A stretch of 64,000 nt of DNA from Polycladomyces subterraneus (GCF_030433435.1 NZ_JANRHH010000020.1:23781-87780), one strand, 5' to 3'; shown: positions 10,036 to 19,266, counted from the first letter of the stretch. Numbers and translations: made by a program. The notes: generated from the sequence alone by a model not told the origin.

Positions 10036-10146
10036 TACATAGTTGGAATGGGTAACTTGGCTGTGACAGGTTTTCATTGGGGGACGTAATATTAAGTAAA
10101 CGGTTTCATCTTATGAAGCCATGTCCATAATGGAGGGGGAAGAGAG

Positions 10147-11175
10147 GTGTCCAAGTTGAAACGATTGCATCAAGTACTCGATACCATGCGGCTGCCCAAT
10201 GGCGCCTACATTGCCAGCCCTTCCGATGATTACTCCTATGTGTGGATCCGGGATGTAGGGTATACAGTGTTACCCTATTTAACTACCACTTGTGATCGCT
10301 ACGAGAAAGCCATGCATGCTCTGCTGGATCTTTTTCGGAGATATGAATGGAAAATTAATATTCATACGCGGCACAAGCCTGTTCATCTTTATGAATATAT
10401 TCATGCCAGGTACGACAAGGATTTGACGGAAATCAAAGAGCCTTGGGGTCATGCTCAAAATGATGCCATCGGTTTGTTTATATGGAATATAGCACAAGGG
10501 ATACGTCACAGAAAGGCCATCTTGCGGGATGAAAAAGATCGTGAGATCTTACAGAAGTTGGTTTGGTATTTAGCCTGTGTCGAATATTGGGATCACCCGG
10601 ATAACGGCATGTGGGAAGAAAATATGGAGGTGCATGCCTCCAGTGTCGGAGCGGTCGTGGCTGGATTACAAGCGATTCGCCTGTTAGTCGATGTCCCGGA
10701 GGACCTGATCCGGAAGGGTCAGCAAACGTTGTCCTTGATGTTGCCAAGGGAAAGCGTCACCAAGGAAACAGATCTGGCGCTTCTTTCCCTCATCTACCCG
10801 TATCAAGTGGTAGAAAGGGGGATGGCACAGCGTATCTTGAAAAATGTGACATCCAAGTTGGAACGGACGTATGGGTGCATCCGATATGAAGGAGACCAGT
10901 ACTACAACCACGGTAAAGAGGCTGAGTGGTGTTTTGGTTTTCCGTGGCTGGGGTTGTGTCATGCGGTTCTAGGTAACCGGCAGCAAGCGCAAGAATACTG
11001 GCAAAAGACGTTGAATCTGTTGCCGGATGACGGGCGCATGCCGGAGCTGTACATCGGTGGGACCAACCGACCCAACGGAAACACTCCCTTGGCCTGGGCG
11101 GTGGCGATGGTCTTGTTGCTGAAGCAGCATGTGTCAGCTGTAGGGGAGGAATCCTCAGAAGCAGCAGCGGGTTGA
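10147..11175 (+). CDS. Glycoside hydrolase family 15-like protein
   Basis: A 342-residue protein with GH15 (glucoamylase/glucodextranase/trehalase) features: LPNGAYIASPSDDYSYVWIRD near the N-terminus, the acidic ENMEVHASSVGAVVAGL stretch (about residue 158) and the C-terminal EWCFGFPWLGLCHA. GH15 enzymes release glucose from alpha-glucans with an (alpha/alpha)6 barrel. The family catalytic domain is usually about 400 residues or more, so this is a compact version without a starch-binding domain. No signal peptide, so cytosolic. Start GTG with GGAGGGGGAAGAGAGG upstream. Position after the glucan-synthesis genes suggests trimming or breakdown of the same polymer (inference). Confidence 0.75.
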   Translation: MSKLKRLHQVLDTMRLPNGAYIASPSDDYSYVWIRDVGYTVLPYLTTTCDRYEKAMHALLDLFRRYEWKINIHTRHKPVHLYEYIHARYDKDLTEIKEPWGHAQNDAIGLFIWNIAQGIRHRKAILRDEKDREILQKLVWYLACVEYWDHPDNGMWEENMEVHASSVGAVVAGLQAIRLLVDVPEDLIRKGQQTLSLMLPRESVTKETDLALLSLIYPYQVVERGMAQRILKNVTSKLERTYGCIRYEGDQYYNHGKEAEWCFGFPWLGLCHAVLGNRQQAQEYWQKTLNLLPDDGRMPELYIGGTNRPNGNTPLAWAVAMVLLLKQHVSAVGEESSEAAAG

Positions 11176-11222
11176 GCCGAGGTGATGTTCATAATGGTTA
11201 ATATGAACAGAGGATGTATAAT

Positions 11223-11265
11223 CAAGACAAAAAACCTACCATTACAAGGCAGGTTTTTTGTCTTG
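11223..11265. terminator. Bidirectional Rho-independent terminator
   Basis: A perfect 15-bp stem (CAAGACAAAAAACCT with its complement) around a 13-nt loop. A-rich and T-rich arms let it act on both strands. It separates the GH15 gene from the converging glyoxalase-like gene. Confidence 0.85.
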
Positions 11266-11371
11266 AACCGCAATTGATGCATTCTTGTAATGCTACCCTC
11301 AGAATGCAACGAAGGTCAAGCCACACGAGTGAAAGGTTTTCGGATTATCGTGTTGAAAGAGGACAAAATCA

Positions 11372-12136
11372 CTATACTAAAATACTCGTTACTCGAACAT
11401 TTTCAATCTCAAAACTCTCATTCGCTAGGTCTTCATTGGTGGTTGCGGCTAGCAACTCTACTTTTAACCCCAGTTCATCGGATTGAACAAAATGTAATTT
11501 TGTCTCTCCCATGTCATACGTCGCCATTCTCTCACCTCCTGAAAGGCTTGGAAATATCGCTCTTATATACTTCCACGCTTCTTCAGAAAATTGACAACGA
11601 ACAACTGCTTCTTTTATCCCCGTAATCCCATTCTTCTCTGCATTCGGCTTCATGAAATATTTTCTCATGAAATCATACTTCTCTTGGCTATCCATCTCCA
11701 AAAAGAAAATCTGAAGATCGGTCCCCGGAATTGGTGGTGTATAGACACAACGAAATGGCAGTGACTTCTTCAATAGTCCAAATAACATCTTAAACGTAAT
11801 CCGCTCTGGAGCACTGGCTTTAACGCCTCTTTTTAGTAATTCATTTTTCAACGAATCAAGTTGATCCGTCATTAAGCACAAGCCGAAGATCCCTCGTAAA
11901 CCTCGGTTATACTTCTCAACCCACTCTTTGCGCCAACCACCACCGTCTTTGGTTTTCAGCCAAACCAACTCTAAGTATTGGTCTCCAATCCAAATATTTG
12001 CTACCTGAAATCCTTTGGTCCTCTTACCGGAGGTCGGATTGAAAGGAAAGCCTATTGGCTCTATTTTGCCTTTCAGAGATTCTAATTTTGTTTGATCTTG
12101 TTCGATATGTACTACAAAGTGATCCAAACGTATCAT
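11372..12136 (-). CDS. Glyoxalase-like (VOC superfamily) protein
   Basis: A 254-residue protein. The N-terminus IRLDHFVVHIEQDQTKLE and the IWIGDQYLELVWLK strand are typical of glyoxalase-like (PF13468-type) VOC proteins, with H6 and E of YLELV as candidate metal ligands. A second, weaker repeat covers about residues 160-250. Members bind varied small molecules; no reaction can be assigned. Single gene with its own upstream spacer; its 3' end faces the GH15 gene. Lower GC than its neighbours on the left, which may mean later acquisition (weak inference). Confidence 0.75.
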   Translation of the reverse strand: MIRLDHFVVHIEQDQTKLESLKGKIEPIGFPFNPTSGKRTKGFQVANIWIGDQYLELVWLKTKDGGGWRKEWVEKYNRGLRGIFGLCLMTDQLDSLKNELLKRGVKASAPERITFKMLFGLLKKSLPFRCVYTPPIPGTDLQIFFLEMDSQEKYDFMRKYFMKPNAEKNGITGIKEAVVRCQFSEEAWKYIRAIFPSLSGGERMATYDMGETKLHFVQSDELGLKVELLAATTNEDLANESFEIENVRVTSILV

Positions 12137-12369
12137 ATTGTCACTCCTTTCATATTTGACGATTTTCTTTTTCGGGTATATGTTCTTTCCTTATACTCAA
12201 TGGTTCGATCAGACGCAGCATCTAGGAATAAGAGGAACATTAGTATCGGACTAATTTCCCGAATGAACCACGATTGCCATCGTCTCCATATCCGCCAATA
12301 CCTTTTCTACCAGCCCCCGGAGTGAGGGGCTAATTTTCATGCTGCTGGGCACCCGCTTTGTCGTACACC

Positions 12370-13719
12370 CTAGTAAGGCAATTTGACGATAAAAGTCGTC
12401 CCCTGACCCGGGGAGCTTTCGACTTCAATTGTTCCGTTATGGGCCAACACGAATTCCTTGGCGATCGCGAGACCCAGCCCCATCCCACCGCTGTTGCGTG
12501 TACGCGCTTCATCCGTCCGATAAAACCGGTCAAAAAGGAAGGGGAGATGTTCGGGTTCGATGCCGATTCCGGTGTCGGTAATCGTAATTCGCAGGAAACC
12601 GCTCTCTTCATTCCGTGCCGTTTCCTCCTCAACCGTAATGCTCACGTTTCCGCCCGAGGGGGTATAGCGGACGGAATTGACGAGCAAGTTGAGGAGAACT
12701 TGTGTCATTCGGTTCGGGTCTACATTGACTGTGGCCATGTCAGTAGAGCAAGTAAGTGTGATCTCAATACCTTTCCGCTCGGCGTCGGGGGTGATTCGAT
12801 CAATGATCCGACGCAGCAGTGCAGGAATATGAGTCGGTTTTCGTTCGAGTGGCAGCTTTTTCGCCTCAGCGAGCGATAATTGGTGAAGGTCGTCGACGAG
12901 TCGGGTTAAGCGGATCAGTTCATCCTGAAGCGGTAGCAAGCTCTCTGGTTCGATGGGACGGCCGCCCTGCTGAACAAGATCTAGTTTGCCTCGAATGATC
13001 GTTAACGGTGTTCTCAGTTCATGAGCGACATCTGCCACCAGATTTCTCCGAACATTCTCGGCGCGCTGCAGCTGTTTGGACATCTCATTGAACGCTTTCG
13101 CGACTTTTCCGTATTCATCCTTGGTTACGACAGGAGCCTGAATCCCGAATTCACCTTTCCCTAATCGATCGATAGCGGGAATCAGCAGCCTGAGCGGTGC
13201 CGTCAACCGCTTGGATAACCCATAGGCGATCAGCAGAGAGAGCAGGGCGAAAACAGTTGCGTCTGCAAACAACAGGAACGTCACCGAATCGAGTATCCCG
13301 ATCCGCAATTTGGAAATGCAGGCAACTTCCGGGTCGTAATAATACAAGAACGCGATCGTTTCTCCGGCCATCCGCACGCTGCTCCGAATGCCAAACATCG
13401 TAACCGTTTGATAGCTGGCATCTCCGGCAACATACAGTCGTTTTTTTTCCGGGGACAATAACACGAAACTGGCACTCTGATGGCTGTTCCAAAATTGTTT
13501 GCTCACATGGACTTGCTGTACACCGTCCCAAGAGCCGTTGTTTTTTTCGTAGTAGCTGGCAAAAAGGTTGGACAACTCCTCTATTTCTTTTCTTCTGGTT
13601 GTCTCCACCATCAATTCAAGTGAATCCCTCACAACGATCTGCGTCACGAAGGCATATATCAAACCCATCGCCACAATAAATGATGCCATGGTAACAAACA
13701 GCTTGCGACTGACACTCAT
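12370..13719 (-). CDS. Two-component sensor histidine kinase
   Basis: A 449-residue membrane sensor kinase. TM1 is about residues 9-29, an extracellular sensor loop of about 120 residues follows, TM2 is about 147-172, then a HAMP domain and HisKA with the H-box DVAHELRTPLTIIRGKLDL. HATPase_c follows with N-box LLVNSVRYTP, G1 DTGIGIEPEHLPFLFDRFYR and G2 GGMGLGLAIA. All motifs are intact. The ATG overlaps the stop of the response-regulator remnant upstream (13716-14190), showing they were one operon. Because that regulator is broken, the kinase must signal through another regulator or be on its way out. Stimulus unknown. Confidence 0.92.
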   Translation of the reverse strand: MSVSRKLFVTMASFIVAMGLIYAFVTQIVVRDSLELMVETTRRKEIEELSNLFASYYEKNNGSWDGVQQVHVSKQFWNSHQSASFVLLSPEKKRLYVAGDASYQTVTMFGIRSSVRMAGETIAFLYYYDPEVACISKLRIGILDSVTFLLFADATVFALLSLLIAYGLSKRLTAPLRLLIPAIDRLGKGEFGIQAPVVTKDEYGKVAKAFNEMSKQLQRAENVRRNLVADVAHELRTPLTIIRGKLDLVQQGGRPIEPESLLPLQDELIRLTRLVDDLHQLSLAEAKKLPLERKPTHIPALLRRIIDRITPDAERKGIEITLTCSTDMATVNVDPNRMTQVLLNLLVNSVRYTPSGGNVSITVEEETARNEESGFLRITITDTGIGIEPEHLPFLFDRFYRTDEARTRNSGGMGLGLAIAKEFVLAHNGTIEVESSPGQGTTFIVKLPY

Positions 13720-14190
13720 AACCGGTCACCAAACCGGTAGCCGAATCCGTAGACGGTTTGTATGTAGATGGGGTTAGACGGATCGTCTTCGATTTTTTTA
13801 CGGATACGGCTGATATGGGCATCCACCGTCCGCTCGTCATTCAGAATACCGTCTTCCAGCGTCTCCAAAAGCTGCAGTCGGCTGTAACCACACCTGGCTT
13901 CGCGGCCAATGTGAGCAGGAGTTTGAACTCTGTTGGTGTAAGCGGAATTTCTTGCCCGCGTTTCCATACACGGCACTGTGATTCCGAAATCAAAAGTTCA
14001 CCGCGCTGTATCTGATGCTCAGCAATTTCCTGCCCTTCTATACGGCGTAACACGGAGCGGATTCGGGCAGCCAGTTCCCGTAAAGAAAAAGGTTTCGTGA
14101 TGTAGTCGTCCGCACCCATTTCCAATCCAATGATTTTGTCGGTTTCTTCCGTTCTTGCCGTCACCATAATAATGCCGATAGCACTATGGA
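13716..14190 (-). pseudogene. OmpR/PhoB-type response regulator, truncated and frameshifted
   Basis: Two frames encode one protein. The first (down to about 13885) gives the end of a receiver domain (IIMVTARTEETDKIIGLEMGADDYITKPFSLREL) and the start of the winged helix (PLTPTEFKLLLTLAAKPGVV). The second resumes with YSRLQLLETLEDG and ends with the DNA-binding wing QTVYGFGYRFGDRL. A single-base loss near 13885-13892 accounts for the switch. The first 70-75 residues of the receiver, including the phosphorylated Asp, are absent upstream of about 14185. A working regulator cannot be made. It was the partner of the adjacent histidine kinase. Confidence 0.85.
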
Positions 14191-14362
14191 ATTGTTGCGC
14201 TGCAAAACGATGCTTTTCAAACGACCAGTGTATCCCTCATATCGGCGTCTCTATTCAATATTTTGGCCATGACCATGATGATATGTGTGACTTATTTTAA
14301 ACCTTTTGGGAAGATAAAAAAGAATCGGTAGACGTGAATGGGTAACCCTTAGTAGGAGCAAT

Positions 14363-14406
14363 AAAACCCAAAAACGTCTTCGATGGTGAAGACGTTTTTG
14401 GGTTTT
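14363..14406. terminator. Bidirectional Rho-independent terminator
   Basis: A perfect 19-bp stem (AAAACCCAAAAACGTCTTC and its complement) with a 6-nt loop. It lies between the 3' end of the YhgE gene and the broken two-component operon; the strongest terminator in the window. Confidence 0.85.
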
Positions 14407-14454
14407 GATGTCACAACAAGGTTAGTAGCCCCCGCCGACTCTGGTTTGGCTCGA

Positions 14455-16731
14455 TCAAGCTGGTTGAGCCGAAGTCATTCTCTGTCCGGCTCTTACTGCT
14501 TTAAATTGCTTTCTATATAAAATCACAAATTTCACCATGGTTACAACTACAAATACGGTGAAATAAGACAGTAAGATCTTACCGTCTTCCCACATAAAGG
14601 AATAATCTCCCGACGAAATGACCGCTTTAAATCCTGAAACGGCATAGGTCATCGGTAAATAATCATGGGCTGTGCGGAAGAAGTCCGGCAACAATTCTGC
14701 CGGGAATGTTCCAGCACTTGAAGTAAGTTGCAAGACCATGGTGGCAATGGCGATAAATTTACCAAGTGGCCCCACCAAAGACACAATGCAAAAGACGAGA
14801 GACATAAAGGTAATGCTGGTCAATATGGTAAAGAGGAGGAAATAGGGAACATTTTTCACATGAATGTCCAATCCCCACAAAATGATGGCGTCTACCACCA
14901 AAGATTGTATGATCACAACTAAAACGATCGGGATATACTTGCTGATAAACCAAGTAAGCCCATTTCTCGGTTGACCGAACGGGGTGGGGAACGGATAAAT
15001 CGCCGATAGCATCAGTCCCCCCACAAACAAAGCCAGGGATAAGAAATAAGGTGTCATGGCTGTCCCGTAGTTCGGCACGGGCGCTTGTTCTTTGGATGAT
15101 AGATGGACCGGTTCGGCAAACATGTCATACTTGCTTTGATTCCCATTGACTTCACCGGATTCTTTCGCGGCGTTTCGCAATTTGGACGCCAGCTCGCCTG
15201 TTGCCTTGCCCATTTTGTCGAGTCCTTGCTCGATTCCGCCAGAACCGCCAGCCAATTTACCAAGGCCGTCTGTCATTTTTCCGGAACCGTCTGCCAGCTT
15301 TCCGATTCCTGTCGAGAGCGAACCACTACCGTACGCAATCTTGGATGCGCCAGACTGAGCCTCACCCAGCTTGGAATTAAAGGTGAAAAATCCTTGAGCA
15401 AATTGCTGTTCACCTGCCAGCAACTGATTCGCTCCAGCCGCCAATTGGCTTTGCGCTTGTCTCAATTGCTCAAACCCGGACGCTAATTTTGCTTGTCCTG
15501 TAGCCACTTTCTCTGCCCCAGCCGCCAGTTGGGTCGCCCCCTGCGACAGCTCCCCAGATTTATCCGAAAGAACTGATGCAGTGCCGGCGACGGTTTTAAC
15601 CGATTGCTCTGCTTGTGCATGATGGCTTTCAAGCTGGTTGAATAGTTGATTCAATCGTGCTTTTTGGCTGTCTGAAACATTGGGGTCATTCTCAATCTCT
15701 TGGACTTGTTGCCTTAAGCTCGCAATATCCTGTGTCTCAGTCTGAGCCTGGGAAACGGCGACATCGGCCCGCTCACTCAGTTGTCCGAGCCCAGCTCGCA
15801 ATTGCTCAGATCCATTCGCCAATTGCTGTGAACCATTTTGCACTTGGACTGAACCGGAAGTTAATTTACCTATATTGTTGCTGATTTCATCCATCCCGGC
15901 CAATGAGCGGTTCAGCCCGTCACTAAGCTGACTGGTTCCATTTTGCAGTTGCAGGGCCGCGTTTGAGAGTCGGTCACCACCGTTTTTTAATTGTCCCAGT
16001 CCCGTCGAGAGCTGCTCTGCACCTTGCTGGAGTTGATTTGAACCTGACAACGCGCTGGACAGGCCTTGTTCAAACAAAATGGAATTGGCCGCGGCCTTTT
16101 TTAATCCTTCATGCAGTTTTGCCGCTCCGGCCTCTGCCTTCCATGATCCGTTACGCAACTTGGATGCGCCATCGCTCGCTTTGGCGTAACCGTTCGACAA
16201 TTCCTTCAACACATCAAACATGCTTTCCGCATATGTTTCGATCAGCGCGGTTGATACCTCTTGCTTGATTTTTTCCGTTGCCGTCTGACCAATCTGTTTG
16301 GCGATAAAGTTATGGCTATCGTTTACGATATATTCCAGCTTGAGATGCTGGGGATGCTCGTCCATCAATGTACCGGCGTTCTTTGAAAAATCTTGGGGGA
16401 TTCGGATGATCATATAGTATTTCCAATCCTTCAGCCCCTCCTGCGCGACCTTGTCACTTACAAACTTCCAGTCAAATGTGCGTTTGTCCCGCAACTTATC
16501 GACCAAGTCTTTGCCTAAGTGCAATTTCTTACCATGAACGGTTGCACCTTTATCAAGATTGACGACCGCAACGGGCAATTGATCCAAACGCCCGTATGGA
16601 TCTTGGAACGCTCCGATAAACGACCCGCCATATAATAAAGGAATAAATAATACAAGTATCAGTGCGATGAGAAGTTTTTTATTATGAACGATCGTCGTGA
16701 ACTCTTTACTTAAGAGCTTCCAAGTATTCAT
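14455..16731 (-). CDS. YhgE/Pip domain-containing membrane protein
   Basis: A 758-residue protein. TM1 is about residues 20-42, followed by the extracellular YhgE/Pip N-terminal domain (LPVAVVNLDKGATVHGKKL, YYMIIRIPQDFSK). A long alanine/glycine-rich coiled-coil region of repeats of the form LxxGxxQLxxG covers about 200-540, and the C-terminus has about five TM segments (570-740) like ABC-2 permeases. Family members include phage-infection protein and small-molecule or lipid exporters, some beside type VII secretion loci. ATG 16731 is preferred: GGAGAGAGG lies 9 nt upstream of it but directly abuts the alternative GTG at 16740. Divergent from a TetR regulator, with a shared palindrome between them. 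Confidence 0.88.
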   Translation of the reverse strand: MNTWKLLSKEFTTIVHNKKLLIALILVLFIPLLYGGSFIGAFQDPYGRLDQLPVAVVNLDKGATVHGKKLHLGKDLVDKLRDKRTFDWKFVSDKVAQEGLKDWKYYMIIRIPQDFSKNAGTLMDEHPQHLKLEYIVNDSHNFIAKQIGQTATEKIKQEVSTALIETYAESMFDVLKELSNGYAKASDGASKLRNGSWKAEAGAAKLHEGLKKAAANSILFEQGLSSALSGSNQLQQGAEQLSTGLGQLKNGGDRLSNAALQLQNGTSQLSDGLNRSLAGMDEISNNIGKLTSGSVQVQNGSQQLANGSEQLRAGLGQLSERADVAVSQAQTETQDIASLRQQVQEIENDPNVSDSQKARLNQLFNQLESHHAQAEQSVKTVAGTASVLSDKSGELSQGATQLAAGAEKVATGQAKLASGFEQLRQAQSQLAAGANQLLAGEQQFAQGFFTFNSKLGEAQSGASKIAYGSGSLSTGIGKLADGSGKMTDGLGKLAGGSGGIEQGLDKMGKATGELASKLRNAAKESGEVNGNQSKYDMFAEPVHLSSKEQAPVPNYGTAMTPYFLSLALFVGGLMLSAIYPFPTPFGQPRNGLTWFISKYIPIVLVVIIQSLVVDAIILWGLDIHVKNVPYFLLFTILTSITFMSLVFCIVSLVGPLGKFIAIATMVLQLTSSAGTFPAELLPDFFRTAHDYLPMTYAVSGFKAVISSGDYSFMWEDGKILLSYFTVFVVVTMVKFVILYRKQFKAVRAGQRMTSAQPA

Positions 16732-16868
16732 CGATTTCACCCTCTCTCCATTCTTTAAGACCGTGATGCGCGGTTTTCCTCATTTTGCTCATCGCCATTT
16801 TTGCGATATAGATGAATAAGCGTTATATTTGAAAGAGAATTTAACTTACATATTACCGCATCATATTG

Positions 16869-16886
16869 ATTGGACGTCCGACCAAT
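16869..16886. promoter_or_regulatory. Candidate TetR operator between yhgE and tetR
   Basis: The sequence ATTGGaCGtcCGaCCAAT is an imperfect palindrome (arms ATTGG/CCAAT, inner CG/CG). It lies 58 bp before the TTG start of the TetR gene and 137 bp before yhgE. Its TTGGAC half could double as a -35 element for the TetR gene. The divergent TetR protein is the likely binder (inference). Confidence 0.5.
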
Positions 16887-16944
16887 AACACGCATTATAA
16901 CACACATCTACGGTTTATTACAATAAAAGGAGGGTGGGCGGGTT

Positions 16945-17526
16945 TTGAACAAAGAACACCAAACTGCTGTGCGCCAACACATTCTGGAATCCACCTTTCG
17001 TTGTTTGGCGGAAAATGGATCTTCTTCTTTATCTGTCCGCAAAATTGCTCAAGAAGCAGACATCACCTTAAGTCTTGTGCATTATTATTTTCCCAATAAA
17101 GAAGAGTTGTTAGTTGCCGCAGCTTCGTATACCTTGGAAAAACAATTGGCCTCCATTCGAGAGGAGCTTCATTCAATCGCAACTGTTACAGATCGAATCA
17201 AAAAAATCATGTCCATCGTTCGTGAACAATTTACGGATACACCTTGGCGCAAAGTTTATTTTGACCTATTGTCCATGGCCTCATGGTCTCCCCGCATGGC
17301 GCAGGAAGTAAAAAAAATGCAAGATGATTTGATCGAACGCATCGTCAATCTCTGTACCAACAGTTTCACCGATCGTATGGTAAAGCGGGCATTTGTCAGG
17401 ACTCTGTTAGCTATTTTGAATGGTTTGGCCCTTCAGGTGTTAAATGGCGCTCCTGAAGAAGAAATCAAAACCGCTTTTGGCATGGCCGAACGTGCGATAC
17501 TATCCCTGCTTCCTCAATCCGATTGA
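16945..17526 (+). CDS. TetR/AcrR family transcriptional regulator
   Basis: A 193-residue regulator with the HTH at about residues 10-55 (SVRKIAQEADITLSLVHYYF) and an all-helical C-terminal domain of the BetI-like type (WRKVYFDLLSMASWSPRMAQE). The start is TTG, with AAAGGAGGG 11-19 nt upstream and no better ATG. Divergent from yhgE; TetR regulators beside YhgE-type exporters usually repress them and respond to an exported compound. Followed at 17581 by a clear terminator. Confidence 0.87.
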   Translation: MNKEHQTAVRQHILESTFRCLAENGSSSLSVRKIAQEADITLSLVHYYFPNKEELLVAAASYTLEKQLASIREELHSIATVTDRIKKIMSIVREQFTDTPWRKVYFDLLSMASWSPRMAQEVKKMQDDLIERIVNLCTNSFTDRMVKRAFVRTLLAILNGLALQVLNGAPEEEIKTAFGMAERAILSLLPQSD

Positions 17527-17580
17527 TCAGGCTATTCCAGAAAATCGACGAGCCCGGATGGAAGAAACATTCACTGAGAA

Positions 17581-17610
17581 AAAGCCGATCCCGCAAAGGG
17601 GATCGGCTTT
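17581..17610. terminator. Rho-independent terminator
   Basis: AAAGCCGATCCC (17581-17592), a 6-nt loop, GGGATCGGCTTT (17599-17610). It serves the TetR gene and, on the other strand, the M42 peptidase that ends at 17616. Confidence 0.75.
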
Positions 17611-17615
17611 GTACC

Positions 17616-18695
17616 CTAATATTGATGGAGTCGCTCCACAGTCGTGCGATCCAGCTTTTTCACCAGCGCGGTCAGCAATTGGACCAGTTGTTCCAAGTCG
17701 TCTTCATGAATGATGGAAGTATGGCTGTGGATATACCGTGACGGAATTCCTACGGAAATCGTCGGTACACCTTGATTGTGCAAATGAATGCGGCCGGCAT
17801 CGGTGGCGCCGCGATCGATGCTCTCATACTGCAATGGGATATCCAGCTCTTTTGCTGTGTCCCTGAGTAGTTGGAGCAAGCCGCGGTGTGCGATATGTAG
17901 CGCATCGTAGATGACAACCAGCGGCCCCTTACCCAGATGGCAGGGAGCCTCATCAGGTGAGGTGCCCGGTGTGTCTCCGCCCAACCCCACATCGATCACG
18001 ATGGCGACGTCCGGGTCCACCACGGCTGCGGAAGTTCCGGCACCGCGAATGCCCACTTCCTCCATGACCGTTCCCACCGCATACAGAGTGCCTGGTAAAT
18101 CCTTTTGATCCAACCTGCGCATCACTTCCACGGCGACCGCGCAACCCATTCGGTTGTCCATCGCTTTGGCCAGCCAATATTTCGGATTGGCCATCACTGT
18201 GAACGGCGAGTGGGGGACGATCGGATCACCAGGGCGGACCCCCATGGCTTCGGCTTCTTTCCGGTCTGCCACGCCGATGTCGATAAACAAATCCTTGATC
18301 TCAACCGCTTCCTTTCGTTTGGCAGGCGGGAGCGAATGGGGAGGTTGGGAGCCGATGACACCCAACAATGTACCCTGATGAGTCCGAACTTCTACGCGTT
18401 GGGCCGGTAACACTTGGCTCCACCATCCGCCCAACGGTTGAAACTTCAAATACCCCTCATCGGTGATCCTGGTCACCATCCAACCCACTTCATCCAAATG
18501 TCCGGCCAACATCACTCGCGGTCGATCCTGCGTACCCCGTTTTTCGGCAATCAGAGAACCGAGATTGTCGGTGGTGATGTGATCAGCATGGGTTTCAACC
18601 CATTTCCGCATCACATCGCGCACCGGTTGCTCGTAACCTGATGGACCAAAAGCTTCCGTCAGTTCCTTCAACATGGATTTCAATGATGTTTGCAT
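17616..18695 (-). CDS. M42 family metallopeptidase (aminopeptidase/endoglucanase-like)
   Basis: A 359-residue M42 peptidase. Metal-site motifs are AGHLDEVGWMV (His, Asp), AKAMDNRMGCAVAVE (bridging Asp), VMEEVGIRGAG (catalytic Glu pair), DVGLGGDTPG (Asp) and SRYIHSHTSIIH (His). Family members form large cytosolic dodecamers that trim peptides; some were named FrvX or glucanase in error. It is a paralogue of the gene at 19577, which encodes 359 residues on the opposite strand and shares an almost identical KFQPLGGWWSQVL segment. ATG 18695 is preceded by AAAGGAGAACC. Neighbouring genes give no clear pathway. Confidence 0.9.
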   Translation of the reverse strand: MQTSLKSMLKELTEAFGPSGYEQPVRDVMRKWVETHADHITTDNLGSLIAEKRGTQDRPRVMLAGHLDEVGWMVTRITDEGYLKFQPLGGWWSQVLPAQRVEVRTHQGTLLGVIGSQPPHSLPPAKRKEAVEIKDLFIDIGVADRKEAEAMGVRPGDPIVPHSPFTVMANPKYWLAKAMDNRMGCAVAVEVMRRLDQKDLPGTLYAVGTVMEEVGIRGAGTSAAVVDPDVAIVIDVGLGGDTPGTSPDEAPCHLGKGPLVVIYDALHIAHRGLLQLLRDTAKELDIPLQYESIDRGATDAGRIHLHNQGVPTISVGIPSRYIHSHTSIIHEDDLEQLVQLLTALVKKLDRTTVERLHQY

Positions 18696-18825
18696 CTTCG
18701 GGTTCTCCTTTATTCAGATTGGCATCATCAATATATGCGTCGACATTCGGCACAAGGACTCCACTGTTGATGGTGATGACGATTCCATCATATCCTGTTA
18801 TAAACGGATGGACAACCGCAGCTTA

Positions 18826-19161
18826 CTAACGACTGGCTTCTACAGGGCGCCATTGTTGGATCACCGAGCGGATGTCGTCGACCTTCTTCCAATACGCTTC
18901 CATCGTCGACCGGCCTTTTGGTGTAATCCGAATGGTGGTTTGCGGAATTTTTTTGCGAATGAAGTGTTTATCCACTTCGATCAGGCCCGCTTCTTCCAAT
19001 TTGGACAGGTGGCACGACAGGTTTCCTTTTGTCAGCCCGGTCAGTTCCTGCAAAAACAGGAACTCGGCTATGGTACAGGCATACAAGGCGGACATGATAG
19101 CCAGCCGAGCCGGTTCGTGTACGGTTTTGTCCAAACGTGCCAGTTCTTTGAAGGGCATCAC
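18826..19161 (-). CDS. Winged-helix transcriptional regulator (ArsR/MarR-like)
   Basis: A 111-residue protein with one winged helix. LTGLTKGNLSCHLSKLEEAGLIEV holds the recognition helix, and a basic wing follows (KKIPQTTIRITPKGRSTMEAYW). It matches the short regulators with a stand-alone HTH_27-type domain seen in Bacillales. No metal-binding cysteines are present, so it is not a classic ArsR metal sensor. It lies 130 bp upstream of the M42 gene on the same strand and may be co-transcribed with it. Confidence 0.8.
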   Translation of the reverse strand: MMPFKELARLDKTVHEPARLAIMSALYACTIAEFLFLQELTGLTKGNLSCHLSKLEEAGLIEVDKHFIRKKIPQTTIRITPKGRSTMEAYWKKVDDIRSVIQQWRPVEASR

Positions 19162-19266
19162 GGGCGATCACCTCTTACGGATTGGAAAATCTTACTTTCA
19201 TCATATAAGACAGATCAATTCATTTCAACAACCGGTTTATATTACAAACCACAAATAAAAAACAAT

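Noticed and set aside
18700..18826. Minus-strand reading GYDGIVITINSGVLVPNVD upstream of the M42 start
   Set aside because: Looks protein-like but has stops directly upstream, no start codon and runs into the M42 gene in another frame; treated as chance.
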